NCBI GenBank assembly: GCA_913019905.1
Contig: CAJVZD010000021.1
Location: 26,817-90,816, forward strand
From: an uncultured Cellvibrionales bacterium
GTDB lineage: Bacteria; Pseudomonadota; Gammaproteobacteria; Pseudomonadales; Dasaniaceae
Length of the DNA: 64,000 nt
Reading direction: 5' to 3'
Below the pieces are notes generated by a model, which was not told the origin of the DNA, did not search any database, and saw only the letters and a program-made list of their open reading frames with translations. The first letter of the stretch is position 1. Each line of letters starts with the position of its first letter. The position numbers were made by a program, and so were the translations under genes. This document shows positions 8,354 to 16,468 of the stretch, in pieces.

Positions 8354-9181
8354 GTGTCTCCTCCATTTATTGCATTTATCGGCGCAGGAAATATGGCCTC
8401 CAGTATTATCGGCGGGTTAATCGCCAAAGGCTTTCCCGCTGACAACATAAGGGCAAGCGACCCGTTCCCACAATCTCTGGTCGAGCTCGAAAAAGTCGCG
8501 GCCGTAGAAACTTTTCAGGATAACCTCCAGGCTGTCGTCGGAGTCGATATTATCGTGTTAGCCGTAAAACCGCAGGTCATGAAATCCGTACTGGAAAATC
8601 TAGCGACGGCCTTTGAAACCGCCAAACCCTTGATCATCTCAATTGCGGCAGGTATAGAAACGCGAAGTCTGGACAAATGGCTCGGCGGCGGTTTCCCCAT
8701 TATTCGCTGCATGCCTAATACACCAGCGCTCGTGCAAACCGGTGCCACAGCGCTGTACGCAAATGCGATCGTAAATCCAGCGCAAAGAGAATATGCTAAC
8801 GATATTTTGGGTGCCGTGGGTATTGCCTTATGGGTTGATGAGGAGGCAAGTTTAGATGCAGTCACAGCAGTCTCTGGTAGTGGCCCTGCCTATTTTTTTA
8901 TGGTGATGGAAGCCATGCAGGCAGCCGGCGAAAAATTAGGGCTTAGCGTTGATGTAAGCAAACAACTCACCCTGCAAACAGCCCTAGGCGCAGCAAAAAT
9001 GGCGATGGAAAGCGATGTTGACGCCGCCGAACTACGCCGCCGCGTAAGCTCTCCAGGCGGAACAACAGTGGAGGCAATTAACGTTTTTGAACAAGCGGAA
9101 TTAACTGAAATTTTCAGTACTGCGATGACAGCTTGTCGAGATAGGTCGGAAGAATTAGCCAAGGTTTTGGACGCAGGTTAA
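8354..9181 (+). CDS. proC: Pyrroline-5-carboxylate reductase
   Basis: ProC reduces 1-pyrroline-5-carboxylate to proline with NAD(P)H, the last step of proline synthesis. The Rossmann motif FIGAGNMASSIIGGLI is at the N-terminus. Later come VLAVKPQVMKSVL, RCMPNTPALVQTGATALYA, AVSGSGPAYFFMVMEAM and LRRRVSSPGGTTVEAINVFE, the standard ProC signature blocks. Both candidate starts are GTG. I prefer 8354 because AAGGTG at 8342-8347 is well spaced from it, while the upstream GTG at 8345 overlaps that site. The gene follows yggS by about 90 bp and precedes yggT. Confidence 0.96.
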   Translation: MSPPFIAFIGAGNMASSIIGGLIAKGFPADNIRASDPFPQSLVELEKVAAVETFQDNLQAVVGVDIIVLAVKPQVMKSVLENLATAFETAKPLIISIAAGIETRSLDKWLGGGFPIIRCMPNTPALVQTGATALYANAIVNPAQREYANDILGAVGIALWVDEEASLDAVTAVSGSGPAYFFMVMEAMQAAGEKLGLSVDVSKQLTLQTALGAAKMAMESDVDAAELRRRVSSPGGTTVEAINVFEQAELTEIFSTAMTACRDRSEELAKVLDAG

Positions 9182-9312
9182 TTTATCAATTAAATTGCTC
9201 AACGCAGACCAAGCTGCATTACAATAAACTAACACATACCGTAACAAGAACACTATGAGGGTAACTACTGCAATCAGTTATCCTGACCTGTATATAAATT
9301 CTGGAGATTTTG

Positions 9313-9900
9313 ATGGGCGCATTAGTCGATATCGCTAATCTGTTAATACAAACATTTTTCAATTTTTTTATGTTAGCGGTTTTACTGCGCCTGTTACTAC
9401 AATTGGCCCGTGCTGACTTCTACAACCCTATCTCCCAGTTCCTCGTTAAAGTCACAACACCGGCGCTAGCTCCTCTCAGACGTTTAATTCCAGGGGTTGC
9501 GGGCATTGATATGGCCTCAGTCGTACTCGTTTTGATTTTACAGGTAGCGGCTACAATACTGTTGATATTGTTGCGAGGTTATGGAATTCCAAATCCTTTG
9601 TCACTGCTCATCTGGGGGGCGCTAGGGACGATCGGCATGGTCATTAATATCTATTTTGTCGCCATTCTTGTTTCAATTATCTTAAGCTGGGTTGCACCTG
9701 GAAGTTATAATCCCGTCGTCCTATTACTTCATCAATTAACTGAACCTGTAATGGCACCCTTTAGGAAATTATTACCCTCAATGGGCGGTTTAGATCTGTC
9801 GCCGATTTTTGTCTTTCTGGCAATTAATGTGCTTCAAATTATTATCAATCATTTAGCCACGGCAACAGGGCTACCCTTTGCGTACGTGATAGGTTTGTAG
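9313..9900 (+). CDS. yggT: YggT family integral membrane protein
   Basis: The ATG at 9313 follows a Shine-Dalgarno (GGAG, 9303-9306), and the TTG immediately before it is less likely. The 195-residue product is almost entirely hydrophobic and contains two YGGT repeats, each with a membrane helix followed by an amphipathic segment: LLQLARADFYNPISQFLVKVTTP / LAPLRRLIPGVAGIDMAS, then LSWVAPGSYNPVV / VMAPFRKLLPSMGGLDLSP. The family is linked to osmotic tolerance and membrane-protein assembly. Its exact role is not established. It ends the yggS-proC-yggT operon and converges on the channel-like gene. Confidence 0.93.
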   Translation: MGALVDIANLLIQTFFNFFMLAVLLRLLLQLARADFYNPISQFLVKVTTPALAPLRRLIPGVAGIDMASVVLVLILQVAATILLILLRGYGIPNPLSLLIWGALGTIGMVINIYFVAILVSIILSWVAPGSYNPVVLLLHQLTEPVMAPFRKLLPSMGGLDLSPIFVFLAINVLQIIINHLATATGLPFAYVIGL

Positions 9901-9965
9901 AGGCGGTAAATGATCGGGAACCCCCCCATTATCCTCGCGTCTATTGTAAGAGAGCATTTCGTAGC

Positions 9966-10949
9966 TTAACGCGTCATTTTCTTCACAAAAACCACGACAA
10001 ATAAGGCCAGTGTAAAGCCTCCAGCAAAGGCTTCAAGTGCCGCTACAGCGCGCGCGCCTCCAACCGGCGTTACGTCACCGTAACCCAGCGTCGTAAACGT
10101 AACAATACTGAAATATAAACTCATCAGGAAGTTTCTAGCATTTTCTAATAGCGTTTGGTTGCTGACATCCAAAATGATGATTTCATCCTCAAAACTCAAC
10201 CCTAATAAAAAGTACAGACAGGCACAGACGAATATCAGCGCTAGAGAAAAAAGAACAACATTTCCCGGACTTTCACCATAACCACAAAATATATCCACAC
10301 TTTTTGACTTTAGACGATTAAACGAAAATAACGGATAACAGTAACGACGCATTGTCAGCTCTCGACGAATATAGTCCCCTCCAAGAGCATACAAGCCTTG
10401 TTGTTCTGCCGATTTTCGTAAATTTCGGAAAATTTCTTCTGCCTGCTCATATAAGTCTATGGCTTCGGTTGTTGAGCCATTACTTTGTGCATGGGCACCC
10501 TGAATTTCCTGGGACAGTTTTCGACCGATATCAATATGATCGATTTTGCTACCTTCCAAGTTAACGCCAAGCATATTAGTTTCTCTAAACTTACCAAAAT
10601 GCAAATTGGCGCCGGAAAGATCTGCCTTCATCAAGGAACCGTGATCTAAGGTAACATTAAATAAATGTGCCCCCCTTAAATTAGCACGATAGAGGTCGCT
10701 CCCCGATAAATCATACCCATTCTTGAGGCCGTGGCAGACAAGATTTATACCCTCCAGATTCGCATGTTTCAATTGTAAACCCTGCAACAACCCGCCGGAC
10801 TGGGCGTAAACTTCCAGTTTTTCCTTTAACATCATGCCTTTTTTGTCAACGGAACTTGAATGCCAAAAACACAAACCATCCTCCTCGATCTCGTTTTCAC
10901 ACGGCGTACCTTCGGACGATCGATAATGACAACGGGCTGATTCCGACAT
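9966..10949 (-). CDS. Pentapeptide-repeat / two-helix potassium-channel-like protein with Cys-rich N-terminus
   Basis: This 327-residue protein has three parts. Residues 1-35 hold a Cys3-His pattern (C7, C17, C27, H30), like small zinc-binding knuckles. Residues about 56-135 are A(D/N)LxG-type pentapeptide repeats (LKHANLEGINL, LSGSDLYRANLRGAHL, LMKADLSGANLHFG). The C-terminus is an ion-channel module: TM1 about 229-251, a pore loop with the potassium selectivity filter TLGYGD (287-292), and TM2 about 300-323. A charged helical linker of about 90 residues joins them. Each subunit would be one-pore, so a tetramer is expected in the inner membrane with the repeat domain cytosolic. Single gene, convergent with yggT. 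The gating signal is unknown. The channel call is strong and the zinc call is a guess. Confidence 0.85.
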   Translation of the reverse strand: MSESARCHYRSSEGTPCENEIEEDGLCFWHSSSVDKKGMMLKEKLEVYAQSGGLLQGLQLKHANLEGINLVCHGLKNGYDLSGSDLYRANLRGAHLFNVTLDHGSLMKADLSGANLHFGKFRETNMLGVNLEGSKIDHIDIGRKLSQEIQGAHAQSNGSTTEAIDLYEQAEEIFRNLRKSAEQQGLYALGGDYIRRELTMRRYCYPLFSFNRLKSKSVDIFCGYGESPGNVVLFSLALIFVCACLYFLLGLSFEDEIIILDVSNQTLLENARNFLMSLYFSIVTFTTLGYGDVTPVGGARAVAALEAFAGGFTLALFVVVFVKKMTR

Positions 10950-11383
10950 AACAACTTCCCCAAAGATTTTCGTTTCCTATGAATTTAGCAAAATTGAATA
11001 GAACTTCCACTATTAAGGTTCTAGCTGTTTCGAAATGATATTGATAGGCAATATCGGTTGCACCGGAAAATAGTCCCTATGTAGGCGAACCTAATCGAAA
11101 TCTACTGGTGGCACCGCTGTCGATCCCGCGTAAGAATCACGGATTGAGAACAGTGACGATTTTCAGCAATCCTCAAACGTGCGAATTTAGCGGCCAAAAA
11201 ACGAACGGCATCCGCTAACAAATGCCAAATAGGTTTTAATTGATCTGTCTCAAAACCACTCCGAGCAATTACGTTACAATGAATAGTACATTCAATTTTC
11301 ATAAAACCTAGGTTCCTTCGCCAATAGGACCGTTCGCCCCCCTATCAACAATAGTTTATTGTAACTGCAGAGTCGTTTGATTT
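10950..11383. other. 434-bp region between channel gene and PqqD-like gene
   Basis: The two flanking genes are divergent, so both promoters should lie here. Two inverted repeats stand out: GATATTG/CAATATC with a 5-nt spacer at 11037-11055, and ACAATA/TATTGT with a 3-nt spacer at 11348-11362, 22 nt before the PqqD-like start. Either could be an operator. A 66-codon reverse frame (11102-11302) with an AGG-containing upstream region is possible but unsupported. Confidence 0.45.
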
Positions 11384-11752
11384 ATGGATAATAGCCTTTT
11401 CTTTTACCGCACCGTCATTTTCACACGAGCAAATGATCAAGTTGCCTTAGTTGACATCAATGAAATCGAGAATAACACTCCGCTCGATGACTGGTTTGGA
11501 CTCGTTGTCTCGCTCGCCGATGGAAAGCATACCATTAAGGATCTGATCACCTATCTTGGAAAACAGTATCAACAGACTCCTGCCAATCTGGAAAAAACGC
11601 TACATTCGATTGTCACGAGGCTGACTGAGGGAAAACTGTTGAAACTGAGCTCTAGTGCTGTTGAGTTACCTTATTATCTGACCGAACCCATTGAACAATT
11701 AGACATCGCGAAGGCCAAACAGTTAATAGAGACCGACGGCTATGTTCACTGA
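11384..11752 (+). CDS. PqqD-like winged-helix protein (122 aa)
   Basis: This is a small cytosolic protein without a signal peptide or membrane segment. Residues about 35-95 have the pattern of the PqqD fold, a peptide-clasping winged helix: a hydrophobic helix (WFGLVVSLADGKHTI), then DLITYLGKQYQQ, then a helix ending IVTRLTEGKLLKLSS. In known families PqqD domains present a peptide to a radical-SAM enzyme or act as adaptors. No radical-SAM gene is nearby. It lies 236 bp upstream of the MCP-tip-like gene and on the same strand as it and the ODP protein, so I treat it as the likely first member of that cluster. The domain assignment rests on pattern only and could be wrong. Confidence 0.6.
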   Translation: MDNSLFFYRTVIFTRANDQVALVDINEIENNTPLDDWFGLVVSLADGKHTIKDLITYLGKQYQQTPANLEKTLHSIVTRLTEGKLLKLSSSAVELPYYLTEPIEQLDIAKAKQLIETDGYVH

Positions 11753-11988
11753 TTGTGCGAAGTGATAATCGCTCAACATGATAACCCCGGGTGACTGGAC
11801 GCTTTCTAACGCAGTCAAACATGGGGTTTTCGAGCCCCGTAGAACCCGCTGTTATTTCATTATCAAAGCTATTTGGCGTACATTCACAGGTCGAGATACA
11901 GGCACTTACCGCTCTGGGCGCACTGCGACTCCCTGCAAGTCAAAATGATCGCTTGTCTTCGAACAGAGACTCTTAGTGTGGAAAGCCA

Positions 11989-12600
11989 ATGAATCAATCA
12001 ATCAACATTGATGTTGCCTCAAACTGTATCGCAGCAGAGCTTTACCATGCAGCAACCTTGGCAAAAAGCCTATCATTAACAGCTAAAAATGCTCAAGCGA
12101 TTACCTTAAGAGCCGGAGATAACAGTTTGGGATTCAAGGCGATTACTGTCTTTATCAACGAATTTGCCGAAACCATCATCCATCAAGCCTCTAAAATCAA
12201 CGATCAGGCGGTTAGCATATCCCGGCTATCAATTAGCCACGCACATACAATGTCTACATCTAAACAGTTTAATCGCGCCTGGGATTTTGCGGGTAAAGAA
12301 TCTCATCGAGAGGACTTAAAGGAAATTTTGTTATCACTGCATGAACGAGCAAATCAGGCTCAAGAAAAAATGAGACTGATGTTACAGCATCTAGAATTTG
12401 ATCTTGAAGAAAGCCAGATGCAAATGAGAGCGGCTGGGATTATTGCTACAACGTCAAAGACAGAGGCTTCCCGCGCGGGTGAATACCAAGAAAGCCTTTT
12501 TACCATTGCCAATAACATCGAAACAACGTCGTCAAAAATTCGCACTCACCTGAAAGCCGCGAGTAAATTTCTTAGTGAACTAAAGGACACAAATTCATGA
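11989..12600 (+). CDS. Soluble protein with two degenerate chemoreceptor signalling-tip motifs (203 aa)
   Basis: The protein is helical and soluble, with no transmembrane segment or ligand domain. Residues about 28-64 (SLTAKNAQAITLRAGDNSLG, then FKAITVFINEFAETI) track the methyl-accepting receptor hairpin tip 'LLALNAAIEAARAGExGRGFxVVADEVRxLA', keeping the RAG-acid turn and the GF. A second, more degenerate copy lies at about 148-188 (GIIATTSKTEASRAGEYQES, then LFTIANNIETTSSKI). The RAGD and RAGE motifs are at residues 41-44 and 162-165. In receptors this region docks CheA and CheW. The gene overlaps the ODP gene by 4 nt (ATGA), so translation is probably coupled. I infer a partner or signalling subunit for the di-iron protein. 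Family name unknown to me. Confidence 0.7.
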   Translation: MNQSINIDVASNCIAAELYHAATLAKSLSLTAKNAQAITLRAGDNSLGFKAITVFINEFAETIIHQASKINDQAVSISRLSISHAHTMSTSKQFNRAWDFAGKESHREDLKEILLSLHERANQAQEKMRLMLQHLEFDLEESQMQMRAAGIIATTSKTEASRAGEYQESLFTIANNIETTSSKIRTHLKAASKFLSELKDTNS

Positions 12601-13334
12601 AAGCTCACGTTCTATACAGGGGCGAGCACCATCAATGGATAATGTTTGCCCGTGATGAAGAAAAGCCAGAAAAAATTATTGATACCAACCAATATCTGGT
12701 TATCGGTAAAAACAAGTCCTTACTAATTGATCCCGGCGGAAGTGAATTGTTTCCCGTCATGCTGGGATCGGTATTAAAATTTTTGGCGGTGAATGAGATT
12801 ACCGACATATTCGCCTCCCATCAGGATCCCGATATCATTTCCTCACTCGGACTGTGGGACGAAGCCTTACCCAATGCAAAACTGCATTCACCGTGGCTAT
12901 GGGAAGGTTTTATACGCCACTTTGGGATGAATAATATTGAATACGTCGCACTACCCGATGAGGGGGGGCGATTAGATATCGGCGGCACGGAATTACATTT
13001 CGTTCCCGCTCACTATCTTCACTCCTCCGGAAATTTTAATGTGTACGACCCAGTCGCTCGATTACTCATGAGCGGTGACGTAGGTGCTGCTCTGGAACCT
13101 AATGACGCCCCGCTGGTGGTTGATGACTTCGATAGTCACATAAGCAAAATGAGAGGGTTTCATCAACGTTGGATGCCTTCCAACGCCGCTAAAACAGATT
13201 GGATAAGGCGAGTCCGAAAATTGAAAATTGACATAATGGCACCGCAACACGGACGATTGTTCAAGGGAGACGATGTGGGCCGCTTTTTGGATTGGTTCGA
13301 TGCTCTGGAAGTCGGATCAGCAATTAAAGACTAA
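12597..13334 (+). CDS. ODP-type di-iron metallo-beta-lactamase-fold protein (putative O2/iron sensor)
   Basis: The 245-residue protein is a stand-alone flavodiiron-like domain without the flavodoxin half. The predicted ligands are H75, D77 and D79 in ASHQDPDI (HxDxD, where flavodiiron proteins have HxExD), H142 in LHSSGNF, D161 in LLMSGDVGA, and H218 in APQHG. The LHSxGNFNVYDP segment is typical of the ODP (oxygen-binding di-iron protein) family, members of which sense O2 or iron for chemotaxis in spirochaetes. No hydrolase-type HxHxDH motif is present, so nuclease or lactamase activity is unlikely. It is co-translated with the receptor-tip-like gene upstream. The fold is sure. The sensing role is inferred from context. 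Confidence 0.85.
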   Translation: MKAHVLYRGEHHQWIMFARDEEKPEKIIDTNQYLVIGKNKSLLIDPGGSELFPVMLGSVLKFLAVNEITDIFASHQDPDIISSLGLWDEALPNAKLHSPWLWEGFIRHFGMNNIEYVALPDEGGRLDIGGTELHFVPAHYLHSSGNFNVYDPVARLLMSGDVGAALEPNDAPLVVDDFDSHISKMRGFHQRWMPSNAAKTDWIRRVRKLKIDIMAPQHGRLFKGDDVGRFLDWFDALEVGSAIKD

Positions 13335-13586
13335 ATTTTTACAGGCTAATCGGTTAGGCGTAGGCAATACACAAAATGCAGTATCATCTGTTGACGTCCG
13401 ATCACTCTACTTCCAACCGTAACGATCTAGCTGCAACAATCCAGTCGTAACAGTCCAGCCGTAAAAATGACGCTAAGCATTGATTATCTGCATTGAAATG
13501 AAAGAGTCGATTGCTGCAGTCGATGATATTGCCAAGTCTATTAATTCCATTGGTTCAAATAAACCGCTTTTTCTGTCGGCGCTGAC
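13335..13586. other. 252-bp convergent spacer with imperfect 14-bp tandem repeat
   Basis: This lies between the ODP gene and the HD hydrolase, which converge. At 13435-13462 two copies of AACA(A/G)TCCAG(T/C)CGT lie in tandem (12 of 14 identical). I see no intrinsic terminator with a T-tract. Confidence 0.4.
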
Positions 13587-14171
13587 TTAAAGCGGAAGAT
13601 CATCGTCGATCAACCAGCCATTTTCGACTGCCGCGTCAATTTGGGCTAATAACCAGCGATAGATATCGGGGGCTTCGGTCGCCATTACTTGGTTAACCTC
13701 TTTCACCTGACTTCGCTTTATACCTTGTTCTCTCCACGCTTTTCCCTCTGTCGACATATTCAACATAAAAGGCAACAACCGGTCGACGATTTTTACCCAG
13801 CGACTTTCCGCGGTTTGCTGTGCTTCGTACTCTTCCCACAAACTTGATATTTCAGAGGAAAATATAACGGGCATTTTTGACAAAGTTCGCAGATAAGCGC
13901 GTTCTTGCTCTTCCTTCATGGATCGGTCGGGGTCATATATCGAAATATCTCCGGCGCCTATTTCACAAATGTCGTGAACCAGTGCCATTTTCACCGTCCT
14001 ATTAATATCAATCTCCAGTGAAAATTCTTCTTTCATCGTCAAAATGGCTAGCGCAAGATGCCAGCTGTGCTCCGCCGAATTCTCATTGCGAGAAAAATCG
14101 GTGAGATAAGAGCGTCGATACACAGATTTAAGCTTATCCATTTCAACAAAAAATGCGTACAGATTGTCCAT
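13587..14171 (-). CDS. HD-domain hydrolase, YfbR/HDDC2-like 5'-deoxynucleotidase
   Basis: The 194-residue protein is a single HD domain. The metal ligands appear as H35 in NSAEHSWHLA, H66-D67 in LVHDICEIGAGD, and the later D of KIVDRLLP. The AEHSWHLAL start and the IGAGDI motif are typical of the YfbR/HDDC2 group, which dephosphorylates deoxynucleoside monophosphates. Substrate cannot be told from sequence. There is no signal peptide. It is a single-gene unit between the ODP cluster and a secreted protein, with about 250 bp free on each side. The family is sure and the substrate is an inference from homologues. Confidence 0.85.
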   Translation of the reverse strand: MDNLYAFFVEMDKLKSVYRRSYLTDFSRNENSAEHSWHLALAILTMKEEFSLEIDINRTVKMALVHDICEIGAGDISIYDPDRSMKEEQERAYLRTLSKMPVIFSSEISSLWEEYEAQQTAESRWVKIVDRLLPFMLNMSTEGKAWREQGIKRSQVKEVNQVMATEAPDIYRWLLAQIDAAVENGWLIDDDLPL

Positions 14172-14423
14172 TTAAATCCAATGCCTGAAATGTATGATTG
14201 AAAAGACGCGCGACTTGTTTACTCGACCACAAGTTCTGGGAATCTAGCTGAGATCACAATGGCTTTTTTACACTTGATACCGAACGTTGCTTACTGCTTG
14301 TTCCATCATTCGTATTTTCCAGCGCGGCAATTAACGCCACATTGGTAAAGATTCTCAGTCAAAGCCACTATACCCGTTTGCCTTATCATTAAAGCGGCAC
14401 ACAGCCAATCCTCCAGCGTCCAG

Positions 14424-14957
14424 CTAGTTCCCCAACACCTGTAACTGGTCTCGATATTTGGCGACCAGCGCGGCATTTCCCGCCGGTTGATCGGCAAACA
14501 TATTGAAAACTTGCATCATCTGTTGCTTCATCATTTCAAATTGTGCGTCGGGAATCTTACCTTTCATGGTTTCTAACTGCTGTTTGGCTCGATTCATCTC
14601 GGCACTTTTTCCTTGCATCGCTTCAGCCGCGTAAGCCATACCGACACTGTAGGCGACCTGTTGAAACTTAGTAATATCGAAGCCGTAGTTAGCGATGATA
14701 TCCATGCCGTTGCGGCTCAATTGCAATTCTTCCAACGAACTTCGCTCCTTAGAAAAATCGATCTTTTTTTCCTGGCTATTAAGTTCTGTTGCCGCCGCTA
14801 TAAAATTTTCCATTAATGAATCTGTTAAAACAAGCGGTGGCGGTCGGTTCGCGATCATCGGGTACCCGGCTTGTACACTGTTTTCCGCAAACGATGGAAC
14901 TGCACCGACCAAGCCGAGAAATAAAAGTAAAATAAGAGTGGTGCCGCGTATATTCAT
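14424..14957 (-). CDS. Secreted or periplasmic protein of unknown family
   Basis: I do not recognise this 177-residue protein. It has a clear Sec signal peptide (MNIRGTTLILLLFLGLVGAV, then PSFA-EN, with cleavage predicted after residue 24). The mature part is alpha-helical and polar, with Met- and Gln-rich segments near the C-terminus (FEMMKQQMMQVFNMFAD) and no cysteine, so it has no disulfides and is not a lipoprotein. No metal-binding or catalytic pattern is evident. It is a monocistronic gene flanked by about 250 bp on each side, downstream in the same direction of no obvious partner. It resembles small periplasmic helical proteins of marine gammaproteobacteria in composition only. Confidence 0.75.
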   Translation of the reverse strand: MNIRGTTLILLLFLGLVGAVPSFAENSVQAGYPMIANRPPPLVLTDSLMENFIAAATELNSQEKKIDFSKERSSLEELQLSRNGMDIIANYGFDITKFQQVAYSVGMAYAAEAMQGKSAEMNRAKQQLETMKGKIPDAQFEMMKQQMMQVFNMFADQPAGNAALVAKYRDQLQVLGN

Positions 14958-15241
14958 GCCAAAATTCCTCTTTGTTATCGCTTCAAAAATTATAGTTCAA
15001 TTCATCATCCTGAGAGGCCGGGTAGAGAAGATGAAGACAGGCTCGGTGAAGCTCTTTAACCCGGTAATCGAAACAAACAGAACTTAAACACTGGGAAGGC
15101 TCTAGCAATAATGAATAAACCGAAGAAAAGTAACGTAATCATTTGCTCCAGTCAGCGTGATTCCTAACGAGACGAAGATATACCTCTTTACCTGTACCGG
15201 CTCACACCACTATCAACCGACTTCGCTATTTCATGACTCAT

Positions 15242-16468
15242 TCAGTTCGTCGAATCAGGCATGGGCAATAACGGCAAGCTATTGGTGTTTAACAAAAGAC
15301 CTTGTTGAAAGTACTCATTACTTTGCTCGTGTTCACCTAACTTCGACAACAAACGTCCAAGTTCCGCACAAACCTCGCTGTTATTCTCCAGTTTCAAACT
15401 ATGTTCAAAATATTCGCGGGCTTTGGCCCACAATGAATTTCTCATCGATAAGCGACCTAGGCACAAAAACAATGCCGGGTCACTATTTCGTTCTTGTTGC
15501 CAATTTTCCGCGTAGAGAAGTTGTTTTTCGGCGTCGTCACCGGCAATTCGTCCATAGAGATTAATCAATTCACGACTCCATTCGCGCTTTAATTGATTAC
15601 GCACTAACTTTTCGGCTTTCTGTTCTTCACCGATCGTTATCAGATGCCGAGCATAGCAGAACGACACCTCACTGTTTTGTGAAATGGTTTTGGGAAATTT
15701 CTTCCAGAGAGCGGCCAGATCAGTCAACACATTTTTTCGAGATTTTGCGACTTCCTCCAGCCGTGCTTTACTCGCAGATAATTCAAGTTGCTCTAATTGT
15801 TCAACAGAAAAAACCTTATACTTTTTTAAATCGGGTATTAAATCGAGTAAAGCTTGTGAGTCGTTGAGCCCTTCGTAAACATCTTTCAATAATCGCAAAA
15901 CGTGGGGATGCTTTCCCGCATTGCGGCGCAGACGGGTTAAGGTAGCTAAACATTGCTCGTATCGACCGCGGGTCAATTCCATTTCAGCCTGGCTTAATTC
16001 GACGGCGATGCTCGATCCAGTGGTACTTTGTTCAGCCTTTTTTAAAAACTCCCGCATCTGAGCTTCATCATTGAGTTCGTGGCTAGCCCTTGCCGCCATT
16101 AGATAATTGACTAAAGGCGTTTCTGATTTTGCGGCAGATTTAGCGAGAATCTTTCTGGAGTTCTGCCAATTTCCCTCAATAAAGCTGATCAATCCCAGCG
16201 CGGTTTGCTTTTGACTTTTGCGATGCCCCCTGCCTGAAAACCATTTATTGAGTGCACTGCTTTGATTAATCACTCGCCTCAAAACACTGAAAGCACCATA
16301 GATGAGAAGAAACATCACAATAAATGCGGCCAAACCTATCCAGACACTGGTCTCGAAGGTGTAGACGTCGTAGCTAATTAATAAATATCCCGGGTCGTGT
16401 TCAATAGCCGCTACCAGCACGACCGAAACAAGCAATAGAAACAAGCAAATACCAAAAAGAATCTTCAT
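15242..16468 (-). CDS. hemY: HemY, inner-membrane TPR protein of the haem gene cluster
   Basis: The 408-residue protein has the HemY plan: two N-terminal membrane helices (about 2-22 and 42-64, with a periplasmic EHDPGYLLISYDVYTFETSVW between them matching the family), then a large cytosolic TPR-like region ending with FLCLGRLSMRNSLWAKAREYF and AELGRLLSKLGEHEQSNEYF. The proteobacterial HemY is not the Bacillus protoporphyrinogen oxidase. It is a scaffold-like protein thought to aid late haem synthesis. Its ATG overlaps the hemX stop by 4 nt, so the two are coupled. It is the last gene of hemC-hemD-hemX-hemY. Confidence 0.93.
   Translation of the reverse strand: MKILFGICLFLLLVSVVLVAAIEHDPGYLLISYDVYTFETSVWIGLAAFIVMFLLIYGAFSVLRRVINQSSALNKWFSGRGHRKSQKQTALGLISFIEGNWQNSRKILAKSAAKSETPLVNYLMAARASHELNDEAQMREFLKKAEQSTTGSSIAVELSQAEMELTRGRYEQCLATLTRLRRNAGKHPHVLRLLKDVYEGLNDSQALLDLIPDLKKYKVFSVEQLEQLELSASKARLEEVAKSRKNVLTDLAALWKKFPKTISQNSEVSFCYARHLITIGEEQKAEKLVRNQLKREWSRELINLYGRIAGDDAEKQLLYAENWQQERNSDPALFLCLGRLSMRNSLWAKAREYFEHSLKLENNSEVCAELGRLLSKLGEHEQSNEYFQQGLLLNTNSLPLLPMPDSTN

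Noticed and set aside
11102..11302. 66-codon reverse frame in the channel/PqqD spacer
   Set aside because: An AGG precedes the start but nothing else supports it. It overlaps expected promoter sequence.
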